From Talpa occidentalis (Eukaryota > Chordata > Mammalia > Eulipotyphla > Talpidae): DNA of 64,000 nucleotides. The stretch is from NCBI RefSeq assembly GCF_014898055.3, contig NW_023604295.1, positions 67,357,730-67,421,729 of the forward strand. The letters are read 5' to 3'. Made by a program: the position numbers and the translations under genes. Shown here in pieces: positions 33,365 to 45,373 of this stretch. Under the pieces are notes generated by a model. The model saw only the letters and a program-made list of their open reading frames with translations, did no database searches and had not been told where the DNA came from. Every line of letters starts with the position of its first letter. Position 1 is the stretch's first letter.

Positions 33365-33540
33365 TGCATGGGTTATCCTCATTAAATCTTCACAGAAATC
33401 TTACAATAGAAGAATGACATGTTAAACTTTACAAGCTAAGAAATATGAAGTTTAAAAAGGTCAAATGCATTATCTAAGTTTCTGAATAGGCAGCTGTAGA
33501 CTGGATTCAAACCCAGGTGGTCTTGCTCCAAAAATAGAGC
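33365..33540 (-). repeat. MIR remnant
   Basis: TCATTAAATCTTCACAGAAATC, AAGCTAAGAAATATGAAGTTT, then TTCAAACCCAGGTGGTCTTGCTCC matches MIR antisense order. Confidence 0.6.
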
Positions 33541-35320
33541 CAAATCTCTTTGCTAATCCAGTTCAATTGCCTCTTATTATTCATATAAATATAATGTTGC
33601 ATCAACTCTGAAAAATAGTGTTCGTAATTTTCAGATTAAAAAAATATTCTCAACTTATACACTGAATTGCACTTTCTTTAGAAAACTACAATATTCATTC
33701 CTAAATAGTCTTACTCTACTTCAATTTATTTTTGCATTTTAGCAATAAGTAATGTCTTTGTATATTCATATGAGAACTATAAAACTTAACACTCTGGCCA
33801 AAAACATCTTTTTTTAATAAAAGAAATAATATTACAATAAGTGCTGTAAGCAAAGCAATGTTCAGTTTTGATTTTGTATTATCACATTTGAAATTTCCTG
33901 AAATATACAAAGTGGTTTTAAGTTTTTGGTACACATTTGTGATAAGCATAACATATATTTGCTTCAGCAGAACCTACTCTTGGTAAAGTACCTGCTTGTT
34001 TTATTTTTTTATCATCTGGCTTTTAGCTTAGGATCGTGCTGTTAGTTTACATGTTTGGTAAATTGTCAGAGGTAAGTCTGTCAGTATTTACAACCTGCAC
34101 ACCATCTAAAGTGTCCATTAGTTTCTCAGGTTACTAAAAGCTTCAACACCTTGAGGATTGACTGCTCTCCAATTACCTAGGAGAGGCTGACTTGTAATAA
34201 ATAATATGCTTGAAAAGAATTGTGGTCTCTGTGTGGAGAAATCTTATGAGCTTTGAAGCCAAAAATGGTACAGGGTTTTGGTCTCTTAGTCCTGATCAGC
34301 AGGCATGCTGGTCTGGGATGACCTGTGAGCTCGAAGACAGGGAACTTTCTCACACCATCTGATTTTGGATTCTTTCCTATCTCCAAATAGCATTTATTCT
34401 TTCAGTTTTCATATATTTACTATAAGATGAAAGAAGCACAAGAGGTGAAAGGGAAACCTTTAAATTCGAAGTAAGACTATTTGGATCCTAATTTCACTAC
34501 ACGAATTTACTCACATTAGTGAGCTTATCCTATAGTCCCTCTGACTCTCAGTTACCATGTTTATCAAAATAGGACTTGTAAGTAGAGTATCAGAGCATAT
34601 GTGAATCCCTCCTAACCCCTTAAATAGAAGTATCTGAGATGTATAATGTAAACTCCTGATAGATCAGAACAGCAATTGACAGACATCTTACAAAAGAAGA
34701 ATGTTTCCTAGGAAGAAGACCCGATTGAAATATGAAGTAATCTATAGAGTAATGTGTTACCAGAAAGGGATATAGATCGCTATAGAATAAGAGAGCAGGA
34801 AAAGAATCACAGAAGCAACTTTGCAAAGTTGTGCACAGTTACAAGTGGGTGGGAAAAGTGATTTAAAGTAGATGAATCATTCCCTGTTTTCCACCCCAAA
34901 TTTATGGTTTGAAAGAAGCAGTTTGAGTTTGAAATAATAGGTCTGTATAGTAGAGGTTGCTCTGAAAGAGTATAGGAGAAAGTTTTGAATCTATCTGGTT
35001 GTACTCTGTAAACTTGCCTAATCTAGAAAGAAGGAGTTAAATAGCCAGTATGAATGTTTGGACTTTTATCTCATTTTTAACTTACTGATTAAAAATTTGG
35101 ATTTATCCATCACTCTCCACTTACTTGGGTTAGTCCCATCAGAGTCTTAAAGTACAGTAACACATCATTGAAATGTTAGAGAAAGGATGATATCAGACAC
35201 ATAGTAGATGCTTTATAAATATTTATCACTTCAATAAACACATTAATCTAGTTTATTAGTTTGAGCAAAATATACATTTATTGGTAGGTAATGTTCTATC
35301 TAGGACCTGAAATACTGGAT
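33541..35320. other. No recognisable feature
   Basis: Unassigned AT-rich DNA. Short minus-strand frames at 33716-33949 and 34177-34386 are not supported as genes. Confidence 0.5.
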
Positions 35321-35324
35321 CTAG

Positions 35325-35410
35325 TGTGTGACCACATCTCCTTTTGCAAATGAGGAGGTTGAAGGTCAAATAGAAGGGTCCGCAGTTAGTTAGAGCCAGG
35401 ACAAGAAGGA
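35325..35410 (-). repeat. Probable MIR fragment
   Basis: GCAAATGAGGAGGTTGAAGGTCAAATAG followed by GCAGTTAGTTAGAGCCAGGAC resembles antisense MIR. Confidence 0.5.
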
Positions 35411-35780
35411 AAATTTTCTGAGATGCATACAAAGTCAGACACTAAAGATTGAATTCCTAAAGTGTTTTTTTTTTCAAGGATTACCTGAAAATATATATAT
35501 AATCTGTATGGACCCTGCCTACAGATAAAAGAACTGCAGCAACCAAGAGTCTAAGAGTACTAAACTGGGGATTATCTTATGGAATCTCAAGCATGGTAAC
35601 ACATGTTTTCAAATTTATTTCTTATTTATTTTTGGTTTTCCTTTGGTGCCCTAGGAAGGAACAGAGTTAGAGACATGTACAGGATGATAAAGAGGATCAT
35701 ACAGTATATCTTTATACCACTTCAATCCTTGGATATTCTTAAGTTTTAAAGCTCCATTTATGTAAAAGTAACAAGAAATA
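35411..35780. other. No recognisable feature
   Basis: Unassigned; a short AT run lies near 35490. Confidence 0.5.
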
Positions 35781-35784
35781 GGTC

Positions 35785-35930
35785 TGTTATTTTCATTCTT
35801 TTACAGGTAAGGAATAAGTCAAAGAGGAGCTCAATTGCCCAAACAAATGATTGGCTCTGGGAATTCAAATTCAGGTATCTGGACTCCAGTGATTGCCTTC
35901 TCAGTTTGTACCATGTTCTACTGCATAAAT
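35785..35930 (-). repeat. Probable MIR fragment
   Basis: TTTTACAGGTAAGGAATAAGTCAAAGAGG, GGAATTCAAATTCAGGTATCTGGACTCCAG and TTGTACCATGTTCTACTG follow the antisense MIR order. Confidence 0.55.
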
Positions 35931-36491
35931 GACCAAACCTAAAAGCAGTCAATGTCACCAATGTTTTGGTGACATTCTTCAATCTTCTGGATTTTAATTT
36001 CAGTTTGGGCATTTTGGTTCCAGACAATGCCCTGTTCCAAATAGCACAGCTTCTGGAACCACAAATCAAATTTTCTTAGCTACACTAAAGAACTACTTTA
36101 GTCACCTGTCTCTTCTAGAGTTAATACCCTGGAACCAGCATTTTTTTTTTTTTTGCATAACTCTGGTAACTTGGTATTTTTATGCATATATGTTATTTTA
36201 ATAATCAATTTTCTGTCTATTTGGAATTCCAAATATCACACTCCAAATTCTTCCATCATTCTTTTCTATATCTTTGAGCTTTTTTTTGCTGCAGTGTTTT
36301 ATCTTTCTGTCTCATATCCTAGCTATGAAACATCTACTTGGAGAATTTGTTACTGTAGACTTTTGCCAAATACCTTGGACAATGGCCCTTATTTGTCTGG
36401 TTGTATTTCCACTGTCAGTCCAAGTCAACCTTATGGTCTCATGGCTTGTCTTCTGGTCTAAAAACTTATCTAACTAATGAGTTCAGGATAT
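35931..36491. other. No recognisable feature
   Basis: A T-run lies near 36141-36155. A 102-codon open frame at 36153-36461 is T-rich with no domain. It is taken as chance. Confidence 0.4.
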
Positions 36492-36513
36492 AATGGCATC
36501 TATTTTTTATTTT

Positions 36514-36803
36514 TATTTATTTTTTAATTGAAAAATATTTTTTTAAAGATTTATTTATTTATGCAAACAAGAACTGGGGAGTAGGTCAAAGGTGCTGAGG
36601 GGTGAGAGGATTCACCAGAAACAGAGTGGGGAGCAGAACAGGTAGATTGACTGAAATACACTGCTGAGGGAAGCAGCGGGCGAGTCAGGAGAGGTCTGCT
36701 GTGCCAGGTGGGTCACCTCCCTGGCTGGAGATGGAACTCGTGCTGCAGTGGCTGTGAATAGCCTCATAGGTTGCATCTTAAGCGGTTGCCACCAGGGAGG
36801 CCC
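36514..36803 (-). repeat. tRNA-derived SINE, older subfamily
   Basis: Antisense copy with AAGATTTATTTATTTATGC tail and head GCCACCAGGGAGGCCC. TSD AATGGCATCTATTTTTTATT at 36492-36511, repeated with one change (AATGGCAACTA...) from 36804. Confidence 0.93.
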
Positions 36804-36824
36804 AATGGCAACTATTTTTTATTA

Positions 36825-37207
36825 TTTTTTATTTCAGAAAATACTACTAAACATACTCAGGAAGCCAAAGGGTAAAATTTATGACCAAAGTGGATCTGCT
36901 ATATATTTTTAAAGAGGTAAAATACTAAAATACTACTAAAAATAGTCACATGAAATACTGAAAGAGAAAAGCCAAGATCACATTAGAACAAGAACTTTCA
37001 GCTGTAAGTCAAAGTTGGCTTCTGAGAGACAATTCACAATCTAAAGAGAAAGGAGGCACTATTCTTCAAATTTTCTAGAGTTAGCGATTATCTGTTGCAC
37101 TTAATCTGTCATAAGAGAAATCTCTGAGGGTAACATGACCAGAACTGGACTTGGGAGTTCTCAAGTCAAGCTGCATTGTTGCTTCACCCATAAAAACTTT
37201 AAAAATA
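36825..37207. other. No recognisable feature
   Basis: Unassigned AT-rich DNA. Confidence 0.5.
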
Positions 37208-37218
37208 CTGATGATTGG

Positions 37219-37328
37219 GGCCTCCCCTGGTGGCGCAGCAGTTGAGCGCTGGGCTGCAAGGTTGCCAGCAGCCTTTGCAGCACCAGTTCATTCCCCGGCC
37301 GCCGGCGAGGGTCCCACAAAAAAAAAAC

Positions 37329-37354
<26 letters not shown>
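37219..37354 (+). repeat. SINE head only, with direct poly-A tail
   Basis: About 100 bp of the tRNA-like part (GGGCCTCCCCTGGTGGCGCAG through CGAGGGTCCCAC) runs straight into about 35 A with one C. The second half and the (AAAT)n tail of the family are absent. TSD CTGATGATTGG at 37208-37218 and 37355-37365 shows it moved in this short form. Confidence 0.9.
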
Positions 37355-37359
<5 letters not shown>

Positions 37360-37473
37360 GATTGGACCTCACTGCTAAAGATCTAGATTTAAATGGTCTG
37401 AAATGGGTAACATTTTATTCAGAACTTTCTGGGTAATTGTATTATACTTACTAGAATTAAGAATATGTATTGA

Positions 37474-38020
37474 GGGCCTCCCCAGTGGTGCAGCAAGTTA
37501 AACACTGCACTGTGAAGCTGTCCACAGCCTCTGCAGTGTGGGTTGGATTCCCGGCCAGCCAAGGAGAAACCCGCATGGTGTGGCAGACCTCTCCTCTCTC
37601 CCCCACTGCTCCCCTTGGCAGTGTCTTCAGTCCGTCTGCCTGTTCTGCTCCCCGCTGACTCTGATGAATTCTCTCACCCTCTGGTGCCTCTGACTGTACC
37701 CAGTTCTTTTTTTTTAAGATTATTTTTTATATTCCCCATACAATTGCACCCCTCTTATTTTGACCCCAATCCCTCCTTTCCCTGCCCCTCGCCCCCACAG
37801 TGTGTCTCTGGTTTATAGTTGCTTGTTGATTTTTATTTTTTCTTTATTATAGTTATTTAGGTTTTCTAGATTCCTGCTGTGAGTGAGACCATCCGGTATT
37901 TTCCTTTTTCTTTCTGGCTTATTTCGCTGAGCATGATCCTTTCCAGCTCCATCCATATTGCTGTAAATTGCATGAGTTTATCTTTTTTGATTGCTTATAT
38001 AAATAAATAAATCTTTAAAA
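37474..38020 (+). repeat. tRNA-derived SINE, split by an L1 insertion
   Basis: Body at 37474-37706 and tail (AAAT)n CTTTAAAA at 37994-38020. TSD AATATGTATTGA at 37462-37473 and 38021-38032 brackets the SINE and the L1 inside it. Confidence 0.92.
37707..37993 (-). mobile_element. 5'-truncated L1 3' end inserted in a SINE
   Basis: Antisense L1: TTTTTATATTCCCCATACAATTGC, C-rich UTR, GTGTGTCTCTGGTTTATAGTTGC, GTGAGACCATCCGG, then CTTTCCAGCTCCATCCATATTG, ending in ORF2 C-terminal codons. It lies at the junction of the SINE body and its tail. Confidence 0.88.
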
Positions 38021-38032
38021 AATATGTATTGA

Positions 38033-41000
38033 ACCGTTGGCAAATTTATTGAAAAATTTCAGAGTATTTGTTTATCCCTCCCTTTGTGATGCTCCTTTCT
38101 AAACATGTGACATCCTGTCTGCTGGGCTCTAGTTGCTGCAAGGTTCCTGTTCTGTGCTTGTCCACTTTCATTCTGAGCCTTTCTCATGTGACGAACTTGC
38201 CTCTTTGCTATCGAAAATGGCAGGAAAACTGCTTGCTCAAACTAAGTTGTCTAAGACGTGAATAGACAATCAGAATTTAGTATTATTAGAAGCATTATAG
38301 GGTATTTTTCTTTTTACCCTAAATGAAATATCCTTTTACTGACATCGAGTAGATTTAGAGATAGGAGTGATTATCTAGTGTTCTTCTACTTGCAGATCAT
38401 GGCTGACTTCTCTATTCTGTTCAAAAAATCTTTTTCTGAATGCTGGCAGTGAATTGGCTTGTTTTCCCCAGAGGGCTCAATTGCTTCTACTGATATTAAT
38501 AATGGTGGAAAAGCAGCCATATTTTCTGTGCAGTTGGAGATTCTATGATTGCTTTTATTTGGAAGGAGTATAAAAATAACACCAACAATGAAACAATTCA
38601 ACTATGATTTGGAAAAATACTGAACAGGAATATTTATTCTCTGTACAAACTTTTTCTCTTTTTTTAAAGACAGCAAGGTATTATTTTTAATTCGTAAAAC
38701 ATTAGATGAATTTTAAAAACATGTGTCAGCAGATAAAAGTTTTAATTTTTTGATACTCCAAAGATAATATTTTAGCTATTATTTTATTCTGATCACACTA
38801 GGGGACCTAACAAAACTTGTTAGAATTCAATAGAGAGCCTGTGGTCAGAATCAGTACCACTGAAACAGGAGAAAATAAAAACCTGAGAGGAGATTGTTTC
38901 TTTGTTTTTAAATGGAGAATTACTTTTGGAAGAGTCTTGGTAATGTTGAGATGAATCTGTTAATGAGTATTTGTCAATGATTTGTGGGAGATGTCTTTTT
39001 AAAATTATCACTTATTCAGTATTCATGTCATAGAAGAAAATTATTCTTGTTTAACACTGAAAATTGAACTCTGAAAATTAAGCTCTCTAGCCACTAAGTT
39101 GTTTGAAGTCTCATTACCAAGTTCATTGACAAGAGAGTCTCAAATAGTGGGAGAAATACATGTTGAATACCACCATAACTTAATATCAGGGTTTTGTTTT
39201 GTGGCCAACTAAAGTATTTGTCTCTGTCATTACAAAGATTGTGATCTAGTAGGAGAGAAGCTATTGTGTTAGAGAGGCAGAAGTGAAATAAATGGATAAC
39301 ATGAAATGGGATATTTAGAGAAGCTCTTCCTGAAAAATTAATGTAGAAGTTGACATTTGAAAATGTATGGAACTTATCTAGGTGAAAAGGTGACAGAAGG
39401 CATATTCTGAAAATGCCATGAAACTTATTCAAGTTATAGGAAAAATACATGGATAAAGTATACAATTAGATTGATAACTGGGTGTTACATTGAGTATAGT
39501 GTGAGTTCTGGTAGGGATTTTTAGAAACTATATTAAAGGCAATCAAAAGTCACCAAAGTATTTTGGCAGGGAGTAAAATAATCAAATTTGAGTTTAAAAA
39601 TCTTTTAGTCTGGCTCCTGTATTGAAGAGGGGTAAGAATAAAAACCATCTAGAAGCCAGTTGGAATGTTATTGAAGTAGAGAGGATAATGTGTTTTGATG
39701 AAGGTGGTAATAGTAATAATAAAGACAAAAGAGCACAGTGAAGAAATTATTTAGGAAGCAGAATTGATAAGACTTGATAATTGTTGGGGATGTTCAAAAT
39801 GATTCTGGTTTCCTGGCTCAAGCTGTTGTGTGAATAGGGTTATCACCTGCTGAGTAAGGGATACTGGAGCAGGAGAATATCCTGTTTAGATAGATTTGGG
39901 TAATTTGAGGTGCTTCTGACATCATAGAGACACCAGCAGGCAATTACACTTATACTAGGGATCAGGAGAGAGGTGTTGCCTAAAGATACAAATATAACGA
40001 TCAAGGGAATAAAATTTGGCTAAGAGGAAGATTCAAGATGATACCTGCTCAATTCTAAACTCTATCACTGTTATGTTCATCACTTGTTTTACTATGTGGT
40101 CACAGAAGTGCTGGCACATCTTCATTTTATGCCTGTTTCTCATGCAACTCGAGGATCCATATACCTGTGAGTTCCTATGTTTGATTTGTATCGGTACACA
40201 CAAAATCATCCCCAAATGTAGGATTACATCCTGATGCCTCTTACAAATTCATTTAATGTTTAACCTACCAATATCTCTTTATTTTACTTTTTCTCCTGAT
40301 TAGCACTGATCATTAGATACTAGAAAGACAGCCAACATGGTTAAAATAAAATACCAGTAGGAGTTAAAATTAGTCGATGTCAGTTTTCTAGAAATTTAGT
40401 ATCATTTCCTTGAAAAAATGGACTAAAATGATATACTACTTAAATGCTTGAAATAATAAGGTATGCATTCGTAAAACAATTAGATGACAGATTTAGTGCT
40501 CAAAATCTAATCATTTATTAAATGTCTTTTTCTAATGTTTATCTCAAAAAATTCTTTTTCTGCCATTTCTCTATTTCACAAATGTTCTCATTTTCTATCT
40601 AATAAAAAGGAAAAAAATCATATTGTAAGACTCAGTGCTATTATTATCTATTTTAAAATTCCAGCCAAACTAGCTGAAAGATATTAAATATAAATTACCA
40701 GCATGCAATTACCATAGGTAGATATTGTGCTGTCACCAACTAATAATGGATGAATGGCACATGAAAAGCACAGTTGATGAGGTGCTATTTGTAACCCAGA
40801 ACATAGTTCCTGATAAATCATAAACTGTATAATTAAGACAACAGAAATACTCACATTCAGAGATAGGCTTATCTAACATTGATCACATGGGGATGGCTAT
40901 TACTTAATTTATCAGGCCTTCACTAAATAATCAAACTTTTCCTTTTAAATAAGATTTAAAGAATTTTAAAAATCTTCTAATCAAGGCAATGGAATATATT

Positions 41001-41685
41001 GTTATGCTTCCACTTGTGAAAGCAGCTATGGAATTGTGTGCGAAAGTATTTGTTAAAGCTTTAGGTTACATCAGAGCAATTTCTCTGACATCTCTACCAC
41101 CCCCATCCTCACTTTCTTAGTCATGTGCATCAGATTCTTTTTTTAGACATCATTTCTGTACTCTGTAGGAGTAAACCTGGACGTTTTTCTGCTCTTCTAA
41201 CTCAAATTCTGATAGTAAAAGATCATATTCTAGAAAAAGAAAATGCTCCCAGTTTTTAGCAAGCATTTAATATTCCTGTTTGCATGTCTTCTATTGCTAT
41301 TAATTCAACCAACACTGATAAAACATATGCCCAACTGCGTTCCGGCAAGGGTTCATTGATAAGAGAGAAAGGTCAACGTGTGAATAATATGAGCACTTGC
41401 ACAGAACAAATGTAAAAATATAGGTGTGCAAAATTATATGGGAGTGGAGAAAGGAGGACTTAGGAGATAGTTAATTGTCACAAAGAGGCAGGTGGTGACT
41501 GAATTGAATTTGAAGAATGAATAAGTCACTGGGGGTTCTATTAGCAGAGGGGCATTATAGGTAGAGGCAATAAGTAACCCCGGGAAAAATGTAACATGCT
41601 TTATAGATTGTTAGCTAATATTAAATTGCTACACAGCATTAAATCATTTAATGCAATCACTTTTTAGTGACCTTCAGCTCTTTTT
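38033..41685. other. No recognisable feature
   Basis: About 3.6 kb of AT-rich DNA. Minus-strand frames of 123 codons (39094-39465) and 71 codons (38386-38601) have no domain or splice context. Confidence 0.5.
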
Positions 41686-41689
41686 CTTC

Positions 41690-41865
41690 TTCTTTTTTAT
41701 TTTTTAATGAGGTAACATTGCTTTACAACATTGTTTGTGTTTTAGAGCTATAGGATCTCCTTCTATACCTCTGCAGGAGGTTACTACACCACACCCATGA
41801 CCAAGACCCTAGAGTCCACGCCACAGTCCATTGAGCTCCCTCCCCACTTTCTGAGTTTTTAAAAT
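41690..41865 (-). repeat. Ancient L1 3' UTR, antisense
   Basis: TTTTTTAATGAGGTAACATTGCTTTACAACATTG, then CCACACCCATGACCAAGACCC. It shares its start with the element at 57855-58195. Confidence 0.5.
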
Positions 41866-41869
41866 CAAT

Positions 41870-42825
41870 ACACAGACAATAATAGATGCAGAACAGCATT
41901 AAATGTCTTCACATTTTGCAATATGAATGTTAAAACTTTTGGAGATGAAGGGAGGGGAGCTGAAAGGGAAAGATCTCATCTAACATGACGAATTGATGGA
42001 AAACATAAAAGGTAAAGGTACTTATTTATCAATAAATAAAAGTACTAAACTGAGCCATGTGAAGTAAATTCTTATCTGTAATAATAAAAAGATAATTGGT
42101 AAAAAAATTAAGAAATCCAAAAAGTAAGAAAGCATATAATTTAGAGATACAACAGCTCTAATTCAGAAACAGTGAAAATAATTAGAATGGTTAACTTTAG
42201 TTTTGCAGGTCCAGAATACAGATTAATTTTTACTATAATCCTTTATTTGTTGTTATATTGTGAGTTTATTAAAAATTAGAAATATATTAAACTGTGTAAC
42301 TAGTAAAAAAATCATGTATCCATAGAGACAAATATAAAATGTTTAATGTCAATTAAAAGTGAAAATGGAAGGATTCTTGGAAATGTTGAAGACACTTAAC
42401 TTCCTTTTTTTCCTCTTTATTCTCACTAGACATGGTTTCTTTCAACATTTTTATCTCTTCACAAAGATGAATTCTTGGGAGCAATTCTTTCCTAAACATT
42501 CCTCAGTACTTACTTTTCACTAAATCTGAACGAATCCTAAAGGCAGTCTCAGCAATGGCTACCCCCCATGAATATAATGTTTGCAACACAGAAGGGAACT
42601 GAAACATAAGTGGGTAAAAAAACCCCGAGTATCCCAGCCCTACGTGGTCATTTGAAAAATAGGGTGCTGGCCAGAATCAACTTATTCAGGTGTTTGATTT
42701 ATAGTTCCTACATCTCTACTAGGTTGAGGTACCAATCTAACAGAACAAAACAATTGTCACTACTTAGTATTAATCTTCCTAGAAAAAATAAATCTTATAT
42801 TGTCTTCAAAAGTCTGTATCTTTTA
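41870..42825. other. No recognisable feature
   Basis: Unassigned AT-rich DNA. Confidence 0.5.
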
Positions 42826-43812
42826 GTCTGAAAAGATGGTGGCAGAGTGAACATTCTGGATTCATCTCCTGTGCATATTCACAGCCAAGTTACAACAAAG
42901 CAAAGACAACAACCTCCTAAAGGTAACTAGATGTCTACAGGAGCTATGGCGCAGTGAAAAACAGCAGGAAAAACTAAGTTGCTTAGAGTAATATTGGGGC
43001 GCTACAACCCACGAGAGAGGGGTAACTATTGTGCAGAGCCCTTTGTTGTTAACTCAAGGGCACGTGCCTACATTGGAGACCTTAAAAACTGACATTACAC
43101 TGGAGAAGAGTAGGCACAGATTTGGTGCCCAGGACAGAGGGTGCATTAATGGAGAACTATGAGTAAAGGTGTATGGTGGTGATTACTGATCTGTGCCTAA
43201 AGCTAAGCTAGAACAGTTGTATCTGAATCTGTGGGGAGAGGAAGATTAGATCACCTGTGTCCTCTTATATAAGAAGTTGTTATTTGGAGTCTGTAATTGT
43301 CTTATCACTACCCAGGGCCAAAACTGAAACTACAATAGAAGGCCCTCACTAATCAGTTTGAAGTGCTTTTATGTTAACAGCAGGAACAAATGCCCCAGGG
43401 CAAATCTGGATTCTCAAAAAGCAAAGACAACAATTTCCTATTGTGACTGTGTTTCAACTATAGTCCTCAACCTAATGCTACAACCATTGTTTAACCACAG
43501 TCCAGAGGATGAGCCTGGCAATAGATTTTATGAGACTTTTGGCTAGGAGTTGGCCTAGGGGAATGGCTCATGGTGGATCCTGACCACACAAGTTGGCTAC
43601 ATGTGACTGCTTGAACCCTTGATGCTCAGTAGGGGTGACAATTTGGTGCCCTAGTTCCTTTCAACCTATTACTGCTTGCTGGAACCAGTGGCCCGCACAT
43701 CTGAATAGGCATAAAGGCATCAGTTGATCTTGGGTAAAAATACTAGGATTATTTCCAGATTTTTGTAGAAGGGATAGAAAGCCAAATCTATCAAGATAAT
43801 AAAGGAAACCCC

Positions 43813-43953
43813 TGTCCTCGGTCCATCTGCCTGTTCTGCTCCCTGCTCTCTCTCTGGTGAATTCTCTCACCCTCCTGCGCCTCTGACCTGTACACCAGTT
43901 CTTGTGTAAATAAATAAATCTTAAAAATAAAAAAATGGAAAATTTTTTTAAAA
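43813..43953 (+). repeat. 5'-truncated tRNA-derived SINE
   Basis: Only the 3' part is present, from CCTCGGTCCATCTGCCTG to (AAAT)n CTTAAAAATAAAA. The flanks AAGATAATAAAGGAAACCCCT (left) and AAGATAATAAAAAAAGCCCCCT (right) form a probable TSD with small changes. Confidence 0.8.
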
Positions 43954-44630
43954 AAGATAATAAAAAAAGCCCCCTATTGCAATCCATAAAAAGTAAAAAG
44001 AGAAACATAGAACATATCACAAATGCAGATGCAACAAAACCCTGAGAGACATCTCAATTTAGCAGAACTGTGGAATGTATTTGAGGAATGTGCCTGAAGT
44101 AATAGTTATAACCATGCTTGCTGAATTAAGAAAAATAATGGGCTATGAAAAAAGAATAAATTTTGAGAAAATCTGATACTGTTACAACTAAAACTAATGA
44201 ATCTAAAAATATTGTAACTAACAAAAGTATAATAGTGGGCTTCAACAGTTGACAACAGAATTTAATGGAGAAAATGAGTGAGCTTGAAATCAGTCAGAGA
44301 ATACATAAATAGAACAACAGGTTGAAAAAGAATTAAAAAGAACTCTTTGGGATAACCTAAAAAGAAATAATGTCCATACTATGGGGATTTCAGAAGCAGA
44401 TGAGAAAAAGGAAAAACAGAAAATTCATTTGAAGAAATGATTGCTAAGAACCACCTCCACTGGGAAATGAACCAGATTTCCTGACCCAAAAGGACCAAAA
44501 AGTTCTAAACAAAATAATAACAGACCAACACAGTCGATGATCATTGTAATTAAACTTTTGAAAGCCAATGACAAGGACAGAATATTAAAAACAGAGAAAG
44601 AAGAGTAATCTATTAAAAAATGCCTATTAT

Positions 44631-44897
44631 GGGCCTCCCCGGTGGCACAGTGGTTGAGCTCCAGACTGCGAAGCTCCCCGAAGCCTCTGCAGCGCTGGTT
44701 CGATCCCCGGCTGCCAGCGAGGGTCCCACATGGCGCGCAGACCTCTCCTGACGCCTGCTGCTCCCCTCAGCAGTGTGCTTCGGTCCTTCGGCCTGCTCTG
44801 CTCCCCGCTCCGGCTCTGGTGAATTCTCTCACCCTCCCGTGCTTCTGACTGTACCCAGTGGTTGTATAAATAAATAAATAAATCTAAAAAAAAAAAC
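44631..44897 (+). repeat. tRNA-derived SINE, younger subfamily
   Basis: Sense copy GGGCCTCCCCGGTGGCACAGTGG with B box GGTTCGATCCCC and tail (AAAT)n CTAAAAA. TSD CCTATTA at both ends. Confidence 0.93.
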
Positions 44898-45109
44898 CCT
44901 ATTAGACTGTCCACATATTTTTCAGTGGAAACCTTCTAAGCAAGAAGGGAATGGCAGGAGATAAGGCACTCAAAAAAAAAGATTTCCAAACATTTAATGT
45001 TATTGAATGTATCTGATACCTACTTTGTTCTTCACTAAACTTGTGAAGTTATAGTAGGTTATAGCCCTTTTACACAAATATTAATATCTATTATTAGTAT
45101 GCAATTAAT

Positions 45110-45361
45110 TTTTTAAAATATTTATTTATATAAGAAACAGGGTACAGGCCAGATGCACGGGAGGGTGAGAGGATTCACCAGAGACAGCGGGAAACAGAAC
45201 AGGCAGACTGACTGAAATACTCCTGTCTGAGCAGCGGGCGAGACAGGAGAGGTCTGCCGCGCCATGTAGGACCCTTGCCGGCCAGGATGGAAGAGCACTG
45301 CAGAGTCTGCAGACAGCTTCTCACTGCTCCGCTGAACCGCCTGCACCACCAGGGGAGGCCC
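45110..45361 (-). repeat. tRNA-derived SINE, older/intermediate subfamily
   Basis: Antisense copy with head CACCACCAGGGGAGGCCC and degraded tail ATTTATTTATATAAG. TSD TATGCAATTAAT at 45098-45109 and 45362-45373. Confidence 0.93.
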
Positions 45362-45373
45362 TATGCAATTAAT

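Larger units (their letters stand above)
42830..44985 (+). repeat. Ancient HAL1 / L1 5' region and ORF1 relic, with two SINE insertions
   Basis: Starts with AAGATGGTGGCAGAGTGAACATTC, typical of L1/HAL1 5' UTRs. Further on, broken ORF1-like codons appear (44330-44620: AAAGAACTCTTTGGGATAACCTAAAAAG; AAAACAGAGAAAGAAGAG; 44915-44965: CAGTGGAAACCTTCTAAGCAAGAAGGGAATGGCAGG). Many stops are present. No RT region is recognised, so the ORF1-only HAL1 family is a good candidate. Confidence 0.55.

Noticed and set aside
39094..39465. 123-codon minus frame
   Set aside because: It has no domain, low-complexity Phe/Leu/Asn/His composition typical of AT-rich DNA, and no neighbouring exon signals.
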